From assembly GCF_900090045.1 (NCBI RefSeq), contig NC_041781.1, positions 186,001 through 250,000 of the forward strand: a stretch of DNA of 64,000 bases, written 5' to 3'. A program made the position numbers and the translations under genes. Below the pieces are notes generated by a model. That model ran no database searches and was not told the DNA's origin. It saw nothing but the letters and a program-made list of their open reading frames with translations. Shown here in pieces: positions 12,483 through 29,019 of the stretch (the stretch's first letter is position 1; the number at the start of each line of letters is the position of its first letter). Origin of the DNA: Plasmodium malariae. Lineage: Eukaryota > Apicomplexa > Aconoidasida > Haemosporida > Plasmodiidae.

Positions 12483-14297
12483 TTATATGCAACAGTGACT
12501 GAGAGAATGACATTCTAGATAATAAGAAAAATGATGTAGTCTACTTCTCCGACTAATCTGAAAAGGTTGTTTTATATTCATTGATAATTCTTGTCTAAAT
12601 ACACTATAATTCTCATCCTTATTCTTCTTTATTCTGAACATTTTTATTTTTAAGCATTATCCAATAGCAGTAAATATGTACATGAAAAATATATAACATA
12701 TATAATATATTTATTTTTTATTTATTATTTATTTAGGAAAGTACATTATTAGTAATAACACAAAGAATTTATATAATAAAATGGATTTTTAATTCATTTT
12801 ATACAATAGGAAAAACGCAAAACATATTCCAACTCATAGAGAAACAAGCAAATATATTCATATAGGAACTGGTACATATATACCATATGGTTTTACTGAA
12901 TTTATCGTACGTTTATTTGTAATTACTGCTTTTAATGAATTAACTAGTTTAGTTAATTTCTGTCTGTTTTCTGAACTACTATAATAATGTGACTCAATAA
13001 GATATCTTACATTATTACCAGTTGTTAAATAAATAAATTTTTTGGTTTCTTTAGTTCGTTGAATTTTAATATGTTTTATCTCCTTTTCCTGTTCCTCCTT
13101 TAGTCCAAATATTTGTCCATGACACACATATAGATCCTCACAATGTTTTTCACCTTCACGTATTGTGAATTTCTAAAAAGATATTTTTTCATTGAAAATT
13201 TGACTACGATTTCTTCTTTCTAATTTATTAAAAGATTTATGAAATATCTTATCTTATTCATTATCATATACTTGAAATTTCATATCTGAAATTTTATCTT
13301 TTTCTTAAATTAAACATACTTTTGAAAATTTTCCACTATTATTGTTTCTTTACTTCCGCTATCCGTACTCACTTTTTTATCATCCTCATTTATTGGAAAT
13401 ATAGTGCATTATTCGTATCTCTTACCAGGCATTTCATTACGAGTAAAAATATGAAATAACCTCAAAATATCTAATTTTCTATCCTTAAAATAGGCAGGTT
13501 TTTCAAAGTACATATGTCAATGTTTTCTAAGCTATTTGTGGAATTGTTATCATTATTATTTAACTAAGATAAGAATTAATTGAAACCCTACTTTCTATCA
13601 CAATTCAAATATGTTCACAATATTTATAATCATTACATTACTTCTCAAAACTTATATCATTTTTATATAGTTCATTAATACATCTAATGTGTCTTTTAAT
13701 TTTATCATGATATTTAATATCAGAATTTAATTTACATTCGGCATTATTACATAATTAAAATAATAATACAAACGTTTCCCTTCCACCTAATAATACAATA
13801 TAAAATCCTCAATATAATACTAAGAAGAGTACTGAATTGATTCAACACAAACAGGTTTCTTTATTTTTTTAAATTTACTGTCAATTCCTAATATAAATTC
13901 TTTATGGGATCCACTTTTAGAAAGATTATATATTTCGTAATATAACAAGTATTTGAAACAAAAAACGGAATGTGTACTCTCTTGATTCTCCGTTTCATAT
14001 ATTTTCTTAAATCTTCTATCAATTTTTTTGCAAAGTACTTTTAATGTGTCATCGCTTATAAATCCAACATTTTCCCCTAAATATTTATCAAAATCATTTT
14101 AAGTTTCCTCTTCATCGTATTCATTATATTTTTTATAGGAAGATAAATCTTTTAAAATATTCCACTAAAAATAATGGGAATACAAATAAATAGGTTAGTC
14201 TGCTTTTTAACAAAATATATAATGGATATAAATAAAAATAGGACATTTAAAAAAAACTATTAACAGTAACTTTCAATAATAAATTGATTCATACCAT
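12483..14297 (-). pseudogene. pir: PIR pseudogene
   Basis: PIR proteins are variant Plasmodium interspersed-repeat antigens. A one-codon exon 1 is possible (ATG at 14297-14295 followed by GTATGA). Exon 2 starts at 14164 after ATTATTTTTAG and reads WNILKDLSSYKKYNEYDEEE, typical of a PIR N-terminus. It continues through KYLGENVGFIS, LKVLCKKIDRRFKKIYE and CFKYLLYYEIYNL. A region with many stops follows (HIRCINELYKNDISFEK). An open piece at 12858-13127 then ends in SVKPYGIYVPVP, and the next bases read as a decayed membrane span (IYLLVSL, CFAFFLLYK). A last exon after a TTATTCTTTATTCT-type acceptor region near 12630 gives ENYSVFRQELSMN and a stop at 12485-12483. In-frame stops begin about 21 codons into exon 2. 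The exon order and motifs make the family call strong; the last exon is less sure. Confidence 0.8.
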
Positions 14298-17200
14298 TTT
14301 ATCGTTATGTTTTTGCTCTTTTCAGTTTTAATATATAATTATTAAATAAAACAATAGTAAAGGAAAAATTACCATTTATTCACATGCCCTATTGTAAATT
14401 TTTAAATATATACTAAAATAAAATAGTAAAAATGTTTTTTCAAATAGCCTTTAAGATTAAAATATAACAGTGATATTAATTCAGAATGAAATAAAGATTC
14501 ATAATTGTTTTATTATAAATATATTTTTAGTCAATAATATTAAATTAAAATAGATATTTTATGGAAAAAGTTTCGTAAAAACAATATGTATTTAAATTTG
14601 TGCTATACAATCTTATTTAATTATATTTAGTTTTTAGAATACATTATATTGTAATATCTGTAATAACATTTTTATTTATATTCTTGTCCCATTAATATAT
14701 TTTTTATAGGTAAACCTTAATTTAATAACTTTTTTATCATTTGGAAAAATTATTTGATTTTTATCTTTATAGATATAATATTACATTTAATTTGTATATC
14801 TCCTTTGAAAAGCTAGAAGCACTTATATATTTGTTATTATTGTTAATATAATACATATTATTAAAATTAAAACTCATATAAATGTCAAGATATGATTTTT
14901 AAATGTAAATATAATATTTTAAAATAAAAATATTTTTTATTATAATTATTTAATTAAATATTTCTTTGGATCTTATAATTACAGATTACTTTCATTTATC
15001 CTTGTCCATATTAGATTAATAAACGATTAAGAATGCATTTTACTTTAATTTGTATACACCTATATAAGGTAACACACAGTTTTTTTTTTTTTTTTTTTTT
15101 GATAATATGCATTTTTTTTATATATATATAACCTTCAACAATTTGTAATATATTCAAAAGTTATTATTATAAGGTTTTATATTTTAAATTCTTTAAATAA
15201 TCCTACAATAATATTTGTAGTTGAATATTATCATATTACTGTTAAAAAATTGTTCAGCTAATGAAACTATATTGAATAGGTGTTACGATTATATATATGT
15301 TCACTGGAATTAAACTATATTAAAATAAAACTTTTATTTAAAAGTTATATATCTCTATTTATAATAATATAACTTAAGTATTATTAATCGTTTTCCAAAT
15401 ACTTCAGTTTAACACAACGTATTTAAATGTACGTAATTTCTAAAATTTATTCTTAATTTCATCCATATTAATTTTCTCCACTGTGGTCACTATATAAAAT
15501 ATTCATATTACTTTTTTGAGTTTTTATTTATATTATATTATTATTTTTATTCATAATATTAATCGTTTTCCAACAATATATTTTTATTATACTTCCTTCA
15601 TCTTAAGTAATAATATGTATATTTACATTATCCTAAATGAAAGAATTTTATATCTTTCTGAATATATACATTATAACCTAAACAATTTCATTAGTCAAAT
15701 TTACTCCATTTCATGGGTTTTCTTCTCGTAAGTATATATTTTTAATGGATAAACATATTAAATTAGCGCTTAAATATTTTTCCTAATATTTCAAATTTTT
15801 TATATATCATCTGTGTAACTTTATCTTTTGGCAATTATATTTTGCCTATATTACATTGTATATTTATAATTTTTCTCAAACAAATTACCCCTTAAAAGAC
15901 GTTCTCACAAATTGATAAAAGTTTTGTAATTTGAAAAAATAATTTTATTATAGAAAATTTATAATTTTCAAATCATAATTTTAAAAATATAATATGTGTA
16001 ATATAATAAAACTAAATAACATATATAATATAATAAAGTTACTGGAAAAAAATTACTCATTTTATTATAATGCACTCTAGATGAGTTTTCCGTTAAATAA
16101 GAAAACCTATTTTGTTAAATAAATACATACTATTTTAATAAAAGTGCCAATACCAATTATTTGTATATTCACTTACAATATATCATATAATCTGGCATTA
16201 CATTCCCACTAGAAGATGTTTTAAATAATAATTAACGATTTAATATTTCGTTAATAATGCTTACATTTGATATTTATGATAGGTTCATTATTATAATTTT
16301 ACCTTATATTTTTTTTAATTTTTCGAGTATTATAGTTTTTTAAAATATAATATTATCCTAAATTGAAAAACCTTCAAAAAATAATGCATAATTTCTATGA
16401 ATTTTTTTTACTCACCGAATTAAATAAAAATATTAGTGCATTATATATATTAATAATTTTCATAGATTTTTTAATATAATAAAAAAATTATTTCATATTT
16501 CATGGAAATGTATAATTACGCATGCACAGTAACTAATATCATAAATAAAATTATTTTACTTAATATATTATTAAGATTCATAAAAATATATTAACTTCAT
16601 AAATTATATTTTCTCAATTTCCATCCAGGATGCATAAAATAGATAAAAGAAGATAATTAATTCTATATAAAGTCTTTCATTTACACAATTTTTATCTGAG
16701 ATGTGATGAATATTATTAATTATTAATAACAATAATTAATTTAATTTATTTTTTATATTTTCCTTATTTAAAAATTCATTTTCATGTATACATAAATAAG
16801 TTATTAAAATATTTAATATACAATTGAAAATGCATTAGAACTTACGTGCCAACTAAACAGACATTACGACAGGAATTTTTAATACTGTTATAAAATGTAT
16901 TTAAAAATATTTTTAAAAAAATAAATAGTTTAAATTAAATAAAAAAAATATACATTTCTTTGTAAAAACGTATTTTATTTTATATATTTCACTATATAAA
17001 GAAATAAAATATATACTATAGAACTAACAAAAAAAAGATACAACTGATTTTCTAATATGATACATATTGTTCGCTATTAAAAATAAATAAAATAGAGTAA
17101 TTTAAACATAAGTTTTATTACTCATTAAAAAGGAGTTATGTAAAATATAATTGTTTCTGTTACAATAACTCATATTTATGATATTTTACCACATAAATTC

Positions 17201-18881
17201 ATACATACATTATAAGCATAATATTAAATATTTTAATAGAACATTGTGCTATTTAATATTAACTAAAATGGGAGAAATAATAACCTTATTTTATATAACG
17301 TTTTATTATTATGAATATAAATTTTCTAATTCACAATTATATATGTTTTGTGTTTCACTTTTAGTAACATATACACCTGTATATAAATTATTGAAAAATA
17401 TAAACACTTTAATTTCCAAAATATGAGATTATAAATGTATATAACTTCTATAGATAAAAAAAAATACTAAATATAAATTTCATTCCTATATGAATTTAAT
17501 GAGAAACAATTTTGTTATACTATATGTAACCACCTAAAGTACTCATATATGAATTGCATGCAAAATGTTATATTTATTTCTTTTTTAGCTGAACCACTTA
17601 TGGATATGTAGTATATATATACTCAATTCAATTATAAAGTATCAAATTCACAATAACTAAATGAAATTTTATTGAATAAAACATAATTTATATCAATTTA
17701 CATTTATTATTCTTTATTATATATAGAAATTAGCATTATTAGTGATGAAATATTGATAGTTAGTAACTTATATTTTGCGTAGTTTAAAATACATCTAAGA
17801 CACTATAATTTCTATTTTTAGCACATGTATAGTAAGTTTTCTTAATGACGAAAATGTAAAAATAAATATTTATTTGATTATACAAAATATATATATTTAT
17901 TTTTCTTCCACTTATTGATCATTTAACCTTTACTTATTTATAATTCACGTTGAGAAAATTATTGTTAATATAAAACAAAAAGGAAGATATTAATATAATG
18001 ACCAATACTAACCTGAGAACCTCATATTTTTTGTACATACACTTATAAAAAAAAAAAGTAAAGATAAAACTATAAGAAATATTTATAACATTTCATTATG
18101 ATTTATATCTACGTAATTCCTATAAACACAAATTAAGAGAACATTTAAAGTAAAATAATAAATAGACACATCTCTCATTTACTGTAAGCATTTATAATGA
18201 TCATAATTAATTGTGAGCTATTAATGATTCATTCTTAGAAAGAAAATAACTTTATGACTTAGTTATAATTTCATATATAAATCATTAAAAAACATAAATA
18301 AATATTATAAAATTTTTTGAAGAATATATGTATTATAATATATTTATCTAAATAACATTTAAAATAAATATTAGTTAAATTTTATTCTTACAAAAACAAA
18401 AAATAAATACGCTCTTATCTTTATTTTATATGCAAAAAAAGACATTCACAATTAATTTAAAACAAAATAAACATTTTTTCTAATTATATCACACAATAAT
18501 CACTTGGAACTAAAAAAAATTTTTAAAAATGATAACAAAAGAAGCTCTCATTTTCAGGTAACACCATGAATGTTCCAACTAATATAATAAAATAATACTT
18601 AACCCTTTTATGTTATTTTTATGTATAACATGCATATTTATTTCAAACGTTTTTAAATATACATATGTACATTATAATGAACTATTAAATTACATTCGAT
18701 CATTTCTTTTAAATTCAAAATCTAAAAAGCAAAACAGTAAAACTCATTAAGGAATAATAATTCATACTTTTGTATTTTATACCAAGACAATTAAATATAT
18801 GTAAGTGGTATTATAAATACAAGGTAATTCAATATTCATTTATTATTTTGTAATATCTTAATGATACTAGTGACCTTCATT
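14298..18881. other. Long gene-free A+T-rich stretch
   Basis: About 4.6 kb without a supported gene. Small frames at 15516-15731 and 17178-17426 (plus) are Ile/Tyr/Phe/Asn-rich and have no family features or splice context. A 21-base poly-T run lies at 15080-15100. Confidence 0.5.
15080..15100. repeat. Poly-T run, 21 bases
   Basis: Uninterrupted T homopolymer in intergenic DNA. Confidence 0.95.
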
Positions 18882-19774
18882 TTACATATTAAAAGTTCTT
18901 TTTATGAAATATCTTAACTCTAGATTACAAATTTTAGGATTATTTTCCTTTATTATATACAATTTTACAATTTTCATCAAAATATAAAACAAGCCTAATA
19001 TATATAAGACAGACATTGTTCCATTAAATGCAGAATTTTTTGGTATATGAATTTCTAATAGTGCATGATTATCTTTCCAATTGTCTTTTGTTGCTCTTCG
19101 AACGAAATAAAACGAAATTGACATTCCTTCCAATAAAAGTACTATGATTTGACTAAGTACAGAAGTAATATTTCCAATAATCATAAAGTATGTAGTCCTT
19201 TTATTAATATTTATGTTATTTCTAATTTTATCTAAGGAATTTAATAGATTTATTATTTTTTTTCAAAATATGAATACACACTATTAAGTGCATATGACTT
19301 CGTTTTCTTATTTGCTTTATTTTATTTCTTTATTTTTGATGAACATTCCTTTAATTTTTTATTTTCTCATACATTGGCTTCTTTATTCTTAGATATATCT
19401 TTTTTCTCATCCAATAATTTATTATTCACCTTATTATATGACATATATTTACTTAATTTTACAACCACTGAATCCTCAGCTAATAGCATATTATATATTC
19501 AAGCTAAATGACAACCCAACTTATAGCTCATATTTAAAGATTTACCATAGCTACTCTAAAAATGAAAAACGTAAAATTTTATTACTTACAACTATATATA
19601 TGTCAATACTAAGAAAATATTATTTTTAAAAATAAAATATGAAACAGAAAAAAAAAAAGACAAAAAAAATATGAAATATTATTATGATACCAAATTATTA
19701 TTATAATGACATACTCAAATAAAAAGGATAAATGTAAGGGTTTTAATAAAAATAAGGGAATTAAATTATTCCAT
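18882..19774 (-). pseudogene. Two-exon exported-type protein pseudogene, unusual subfamily
   Basis: Exon 1 (19691-19774) begins ATG GAA TAA where fam-l/m genes have Met-Glu-Gln, and has a TGA where the conserved Trp stands. Otherwise it keeps FIKTLTFILFI and VCHYNNN, then a GTATCA donor. Exon 2 starts at 19555 after a TTTTTAG acceptor with SSYGKSLNMSYKLG. Next comes NMLLAED, where an RLLAED export motif is expected, so the Arg appears replaced by Met. KLSKYMSYNKVNNKLLDEKKD follows, then two stops and a poly-A frameshift after SVYSYFEKK. From the shift, INLLNSLDKIRNN runs into an open piece at 18882-19184 with two membrane segments (VLSQIIVLLLEGM and MSVLYILGLFYILM) and a basic end. The overall plan is that of exported two-membrane-span proteins. 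It matches neither fam-l nor fam-m well in the second half. Confidence 0.7.
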
Positions 19775-22700
19775 CAATGTGTATATCTCTAATTCTATTA
19801 TATATTACCTAATAAAAATGCTAACTATATTTTAAATACTAAAAATAATATAAGATAATATTAATATTACTATTACTGTTTTATTTTTTTATATTAGATG
19901 TAATAAATTAAAAATATGTAGAAATAGTTCATATTAAATATTACAAATATAGAAAAAATTAAAAATCGATTTAGAACAATTTCTATATAGACATATAATA
20001 AAAACAAAAGATTTATATAAAAAATAAAAATGAAACCAAAAGATAGTAGTTTAAAACATTTGATTTAATTTTTTTTATAGTAAATCAATGTAAACTACTT
20101 CTTTATTAATCATTAAAAGAAAAAAAAAAAGAATATTATAAAAAAAAAATATAAAATTATTCATAACATAATAACAAAAATTAATTAAACACCCATAAAA
20201 TTTTTTTACTTACTTAAAAGGCCATATGATTTGTGCAAAATGTATACTAATATATACTCAGGAGTTAAATATAAATTTTATTGTTATTCACAAGTAATAG
20301 TTTTAATTTTATATATATTTCTTAAAACCATTTGATATATAATTAAATGTTATTACATACATTAATGATAAAAATAACAAATAAAAATTTGAAATTGAGA
20401 AAAACATTTTTTATTATATAAAATATATAGTAGCATCTGACTAAAAAATCATGTGTTCTTTTATAAACTATTATACAATAATAAATTAAAAAAATTTTAG
20501 TTACTAAAAAATCTATGAACTCTAAGAGTATCTTTTAAAGTAATATAAGAGTAACAATTATATTGCTGTATAATACTTTTACATCATTATAATTTGTACC
20601 TATAAAAGAATAAAATTTATGACAATTTAATGAAAATTTTAAAATTCCATAAATTCTATATTTTTTATTCGTTTCAAAAATGAAAACATGATATGAGAAA
20701 AATATTAATATAATTAAAAAATGAAGACAAAATTGAATTAAGTAAAAAACTGTTGTATGGAATCCAACAATTTCGGAAATTTTTAAAGCCATATAATATT
20801 ACAAATAAAAGTACACAACGCAATATATATTTAACACATATAAAGCATTGATAAAAAAAAATTCAGGAATATAGGAGATTAATTAATATTTCCTTTTAAA
20901 AATTGTACAAAATATTCATAATATAATATTTTTTACAAATGTATTCTATTATAAATGTATATCTAAGAAGAAACATAAACAATTAATATTTATATATAAT
21001 GTAAAAAATGTTCATAATAAGAAAATTATTCCACATCCTATCAAATTTACTCTTTAAAAATTTATAATAGAGGGAATAATGATTAAAATTTTATTATATA
21101 AAAATAATATAATCGTTTATCATAAAAATAAATAAAAAAAATAATTATTACAATTAAAATAATATTTTTTAATTATACTGGATTGATTCACATACACTGA
21201 TATAATTATATTTTTATTCTTTTACACCACATGTATATACTGTAACATATATGACACCTGTTTGGTATTATTTTTGTGCTTTTATAAATTCATCGACATA
21301 TACATTAACTAATTAAAAAAAAAATTTACATAAAAAAATATGTTAATATATATATATTGATAAAAACAAAAATTAGTTAATATCCCATATAATAAAAAAA
21401 ATTACAAAAATATAAAAGATTTATTTAAAAATATTAAGTTTAACAGTTAATTATTTAATATACTCAAGCAACTTTCTGAATGTGCATTTTTCTTAAATTT
21501 TTTTATTCTTTCTCCCTTCTACTTAACAGAAGTTATTACTAAACTATTTGTTTATTTTTCATAGAATAAAAATACAAATTTTATTTTTGTTATAATTTCA
21601 TTATATTATAGATAATTAAGTGAATTTTATAAAATAGAATTAAATCAACAATTACATAAGCGTAATAATAAAATAATATATGCATGTATCTCTTTATTCA
21701 TTGAAAAGGTATAATAATTAACAAAATAGACAATTCTCTATACAAAAAGGTTACTAAAACTTAAATTACATTCATAAATGAACAGTATTCCTAAGAAAGT
21801 ACCTTAAGTCCGACAGTGAATAATAAATTTGTATTTATAAATTATCTATAAAAAAAAGAATTCATTTTTTTTTATTTTTCCTTTTTTTAAAAATTAATCA
21901 TTATAAATATGTATGAAATTGTAATTTCAATATAAACTATATGTATTTTTGTATATTCTTCTAATAATATTAAATCACCACTTACCATATTTATAAACAA
22001 CCTTAAAAGTTAGAACCAACCTATAAATATATACCTAATTATTGTGAAGCGATTAAAGGAAATATGTATTTATTTTAATTACTTCTAATGTTAAATTGGA
22101 TTTTTACCGGCATAAATCATATTATAAAATTACAATTACGATAGTGTAGAAGATGATTTTTACATATTATTAATTGATATGTCACTAAGGTTAATCAATT
22201 AATTAATTAATTAGTTAATTAATGTATTTTTTGAATCAAATAAAAAATAAAAACATCATATATTTATTTATAAACCTTCAACTTAATATATATTTAATTT
22301 TTTCAAAATTGAATTAGCAATAAAATTAGGTAGAAAAATTTTATACTACATAGTTTTAACACTTCACATTATTGTAAAAATTTATAAATCTCAAGTTAGT
22401 GCGCAATTATTGAACTATCCATAATTAGAAGGATTGTTGTATTATTATATATTTAATATTTTAAATATGTTCTATTTATGAAAAATCGAAATTTTCCTAA
22501 AATGTTATTTACATTTAAAACATTATATAATATATTTCACATAAAATATATCTTATAGAATAAATATTAAGCTTTTAAGTAAATATATATGTATATATGT
22601 ATAAATTCAGCAAAATCCATTCATTTCTATACATTTTTTACAAAAAAAAGACTCAATTACATTTAATTTAAATATAATTATGCGTTTTTTTAATTTCATC

Positions 22701-23124
22701 CACAAATAACAATTTTAAACTAGAACAAGATATAACACAAAAAGAAGCACTTTTTAATGAAAATGTAAACTAACACAAAAATTCAATGATATATGAATTC
22801 TGCTAATGTATATGAATTCTAAAGCAAAAACAAATATCTTTTGTACAAATCTATTTAAATATACGTAGGCCAATTATATTAACTTATTCAAATTTAATTC
22901 TTTAATATACATATTATAAAATATTAAAATAATAAAATTCGTAATAATAGAAGGAAAATAATTTTTTAATGTTGTGTTTCAAAACCATTAAGCATAAGCA
23001 AGGACATTCATAACATTTAAGAAATCTTATCTATATTTATTAAGTAAAACATTAATAATATTACAGGTATTACTTGATGTTAAAGATTTATTTGCCGAAA
23101 CAAAGTCATACAGAAATACTCCTT
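19775..23124. other. Gene-free A+T-rich stretch
   Basis: No supported gene. An 85-codon minus frame at 20535-20792 is hydrophobic but shows no family motif or exon partner. A TTAA-type repeat lies at about 22192-22223. Confidence 0.5.
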
Positions 23125-23987
23125 TTATTCAGTCATCACCTTAATTTTTTTATATTTTTCATTATTTTTTAAGATCTTAGGAATAGTTATTACTATAATG
23201 ACAGCTAATATAATAATTAATATGACAAATGATATTAGAAAAAAATGATATTTTGCTTTACCTAAACATCCTTCTACAACATTCCACGCACTGTCCAAAC
23301 CTAAATGAGTTTTCAGAAAATTACCTGCAGTTTTCAAATATCCCTGTCCTTGTAATATGGGTAATCCTATTCCCAACAACAAAAAAAGGAAAAATAACGC
23401 AACTACAACTCCGTAATTTCTAAATTTTATTTTTTTTAAAGCTATATCACGAACTCTCCTATTTTGTTCAATAAAATCATCATAATCCTTTTTTTTTATC
23501 CATTTCTTTTCATAATGGAAATATTTTCCATCAAACATTCCATTATTACAATCAATAAATTCTGTATAGTATTTCGCCTTATTCAATAAATTTCTATTAG
23601 TTGGCTTATTTTTTCCTATAGAAACTCTTTCACTATTAGATATACCACTTTTTAACTCTACAATATTTGAATCCATACCATATTTACATTTTGCTAGTAA
23701 TCTATAATTTCTTGTATTTAATTTTATAAAAAAGTCGTAGTTTTCAATCAAAATTGTATTAATCTTATTCTAAAAAAAAAATTTTTATATTTTTGATACT
23801 TAAAAGAATAATATATATAATGGTAATAAACAGTAATAATAAAAATAAAACACTAATAATATAAACAATACAAATATATTTATGATTAATTATATCGTAC
23901 TACATCATTGTTAAGACGACATATCCATATTAAAAGGACAAATACATAAATTTTAATAAATAATATTATCCTAATTTTTTGTTCCAT
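23125..23987 (-). CDS. fam-l exported protein, intact (242 aa)
   Basis: Exon 1 (23904-23987) starts at ATG 23987 and codes 28 residues, MEQKIRIILF... with a signal-like hydrophobic core, IWIC and NND, as in fam-l/m genes. The donor is GTAGTA at 23903; the acceptor is a T-tract ending TAG at 23770. Exon 2 (23125-23769) joins in phase 0 and is open to TGA. It shows NYRLLAK (the non-canonical export motif of the family), MDSNIVELK, YYTEFID, NNGMFDGKYFHYEKKW and IKKKDYDDF, the fam-l core. Two membrane segments follow, near residues 134-152 (VVVALFFLFLLLGIGLPIL) and 203-227 (FLISFVILIIILAVIIVITI), then a short basic tail. The length fits the family. Fam-l proteins are thought to be exported to the host red cell; their role is unknown. 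The exact donor base is inferred from frame and family alignment. Confidence 0.9.
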
Positions 23988-26278
23988 GTTAGAGACTTTT
24001 ATTACTATAATATATTCAGGAATAAAAAAAATATCAAAAACATAATATTTGTTTAATAATAAAAGACACTAATGTTGTTTTTAAAATATTTCTTTATTGT
24101 TGCTGTTTAAATATTTAATGAAATTTATGAAACTATAAGGCATATATCAACATCCATAGAAACGAATAAATGTTAAGTGTATAATATAATTTCTGTGTTA
24201 ATTTTGTATTAATGTTGTTTAAAAAAAAAATCTAAATTTTATGAAAATTATATAATTTGAATACATTCATGAAATTCATAGTATGTGATATAATTACTTA
24301 ATGTAGTGCACTAATTAAATAATTTTTATATTAATCTTTTTGATAATAAAGTAAGAAAAAAATATGCTGTTTTTTATTTTATGGAAATATTGCATATATA
24401 TACAATATGGAACGTATAGAATATATAAATAATACATTCCCTTATATATTATGACAGTAACTATCAATTTTAAAGATGTTATATGATTAATACTTTTATT
24501 TTAATAAATATTATATATTAGAACTTGTTATTATTCATAAATTTATTAATAATTATAACAATGCGATAATAGTAATAAGTGAGAAAAATAAAATTTTGTA
24601 TTACATTAATTATACTACATGCTTTATTTGCTATTTAAGCATATAGCACCTTTTATATTATATAATATATTTAAAATGTTGAAATTTCATTGTAGTATAT
24701 AATATATGAAGAAAAATAATTTTAAAAGCAATTAAGGAATAATTTTTTATTTTTGTAAAATAATTTGTGTAAATTGTAATTTTTAATTTAATTTATATTC
24801 ATTGTTCTAAATGAAAAGTTTAAAAATACAACTTGTTTTTTCTTTTTTTCATTAAACATATATATTTAGCAGAAATATTAATATAGAAAAAAAAAAAAGA
24901 AAAAAAAAGTAGATTAAAGGTAAAATTGGCATAGAAATATGGCATGCAATATCATTAATTTAAAAATCCATCAACTGAAATAAATTTACAAATGTTATAC
25001 AATATATAATATGCACATAAAATATTAGAAAGAATAACAATATAATCCACTATTATATATTATTTGATAATTTTTCTATTTATAGTTTTAGGACGCATGT
25101 ATTATTTTTTATATATTTTTTTAAAATACATAATGCTAAAAACATATTTTAAAGGTTCTTCATAATAAATCAACATAAAAATAAAAAAAACTATAAATCA
25201 TTAAAAATATTTTTAACAAAAAAAAAATATATCCATATATTTCTATTCTTTATTCATTGTAGGAATGATAATGCTAAATATAGGAATATTATCTTCAAAA
25301 ATAATATAGCAATAATCTGAAATATAAGTTTATATTACTGTTTTAAAAAAGTGTTAATTTCAAAAAATAAAATTAATAAATTAAAAATAAGAAAAACTTA
25401 TATAAGTTTCAAATACTCTTTCTAAATTATAAAAAAAACAAAATTTTTTAATTTAACATTACTATAATTTTATTGTTTCAATGTATATATTATTTTCGGC
25501 ACTGCTTTCATCACGGTTCTTGTTTAGTATCTACTTCGTTTTAAAACAATTTAATTGTCTCACTTTCTTACATTCATTGTTTCCATATAAAATATAATAA
25601 AACATATTTTAACAATTTAAAATAATCCAGTAATAACTTATTATATTAATAAAATAAAATAAGTTCAGTGTATAATAAAATCGTCCTAGGCCATTACTAA
25701 TAAATGGGATCTATCAGTTTTAGAGTCATTTGCTTATTCTAAACATTAATCTGATTTATATTTTTAAAAAATAAATCTTTATTTATCTAAACTATTTGTG
25801 TTTTTACTAATTTTGCATGACATAAAGAAATATCTTAATTTCTATATAAAATAATTAATTTTATCCTTACTAATAATCTATACCATAAGTTAATTATCTT
25901 ATTATATATGTATATATATATATAAACAAATACATATAATATACATGTAACTAAGAGTTATCCCATTTTTAACTTATTAGAAAAAAATTTTAAGTATATT
26001 GCGTAGTATTTATACATACATGTACATACATATATACAAGAATAAAATTAGGAATAACACTCCAGTACATGAACATATAGCTAATGTTTCTGTCATTAAG
26101 GAAAAAAAAATTTACGTTTTAGCCTTTCCATTAATTTTGTATTATCTTAATTCAATTCAATTCAGTATAGTATAATTATTTTTGTTTTATTTTTTTCATC
26201 ATCGTTGATATAGTAAAATGCTTCATTTCTACCTATTACGAATAAAGAAAGAGTTTATTCTAAATATTATATTTAAAA
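23988..26278. other. Gene-free A+T-rich stretch
   Basis: No supported gene. It contains the likely 5' region of the fam-l gene (left end) and of the plasmepsin pseudogene (right end). I cannot point to a specific promoter element in either. Confidence 0.5.
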
Positions 26279-27642
<1,364 letters not shown>

Positions 27643-28965
27643 GATCAATTAACCGAAAAATGGAATAGTTAACAAACAACTCAGCAAATGAACAAGGAGA
27701 CGAGAAAACGATTAAGCAAAGAAAAAAAAAATGTATGAATAAATACCAAATGTACATATATACGTATCAATAATGTGTAGCTTGAAATAAATATCATTTA
27801 ATAAATTATATCTTTCTTTTTTTATGTTCGGTTATATATAATTATTACTTCTATTAACAAGTCCCATGTTTCATGTTCTATTTTTTCTCGTATGTAATAC
27901 ATCACCAAAATCCTGAATTGATGATTTACAATAATTACATTATATATACATATAAAAATTACATTATATAAATATAATTTTTATATTATATGCATAAGAT
28001 ACTTATATGTTACACTTATAAAATAATTAATTATATATTAAACACGTATAATAATTATACTATATATATATGCAAATACTCTTTTTATTATAAAATAAAT
28101 AGTTAATGCCAAGTTATTTCTTACTTTATATTGAACCACTCTACATTGAGGTTTTTTCCTTTCTTCTTCATAATTCACATATATGAGCATAAAATATTAC
28201 TTCTTTAAGAGAGAAAAATATATATAACTTATGTATATCCATTTATTTCTGTTTTACTGTATTATAATTCTTTTTAAGAAATGCTTGTTATTTTATTTAC
28301 CCCTTTTTTTGTTAATAAAATAAATGATTATGTGTGTATAAGTACATTTGATATTTAAGTCCTTAACTTTTCGTAAAAACTTGTATTAATATGTTCTAAG
28401 AGAAAAATAATAAAAATTATATGTTATTATCAAGTACCTAAAAAGACCTTTATAAAACATTAATATAATATTCAGAAAAAAAAAAAAAAATGTGTACAAA
28501 TTTTTATAAAAACACTGCAGAAAGCTACACTAATTGCACAAATATATTCATTATTATACAAAAAAAATTAATAAATAAAATTATGTTGCTTAAAAGAATA
28601 AAAGCGTATAAAAGTAATAATAATATTTACAAAAAAACATCTCATTTCTTAATATAATATTTAGACATGCACATATAATTTAAATTTTTATATAACTATT
28701 TTCGTTCTAAATAAATTCATTAAATTCATGTTTTAAAATTTTTATTTTAATCATAAATATTATATTCCTCTTATTTCTAAAGATTTATCCAAGAGTATAT
28801 TGAATTTATTATTCTATGTCAAAATTAAAACAGAATAAACATATTCTTTCAATATATTTTTACATCTCATAGTATAATATAAAATTAAATTACCATTGAA
28901 CATAAAACGAATTAACTTTTCTAATAAAGCTTTATTCTTGCTTATATAGTAAATATTTTTATTCA

Positions 28966-29019
<54 letters not shown>

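Noticed and set aside
20535..20792. 85-codon hydrophobic minus frame
   Set aside because: No signal exon, splice partner or family motif; composition fits T-rich noise.
23229..23423. Plus-strand frame of 64 codons
   Set aside because: Antisense shadow of exon 2 of the intact fam-l gene.
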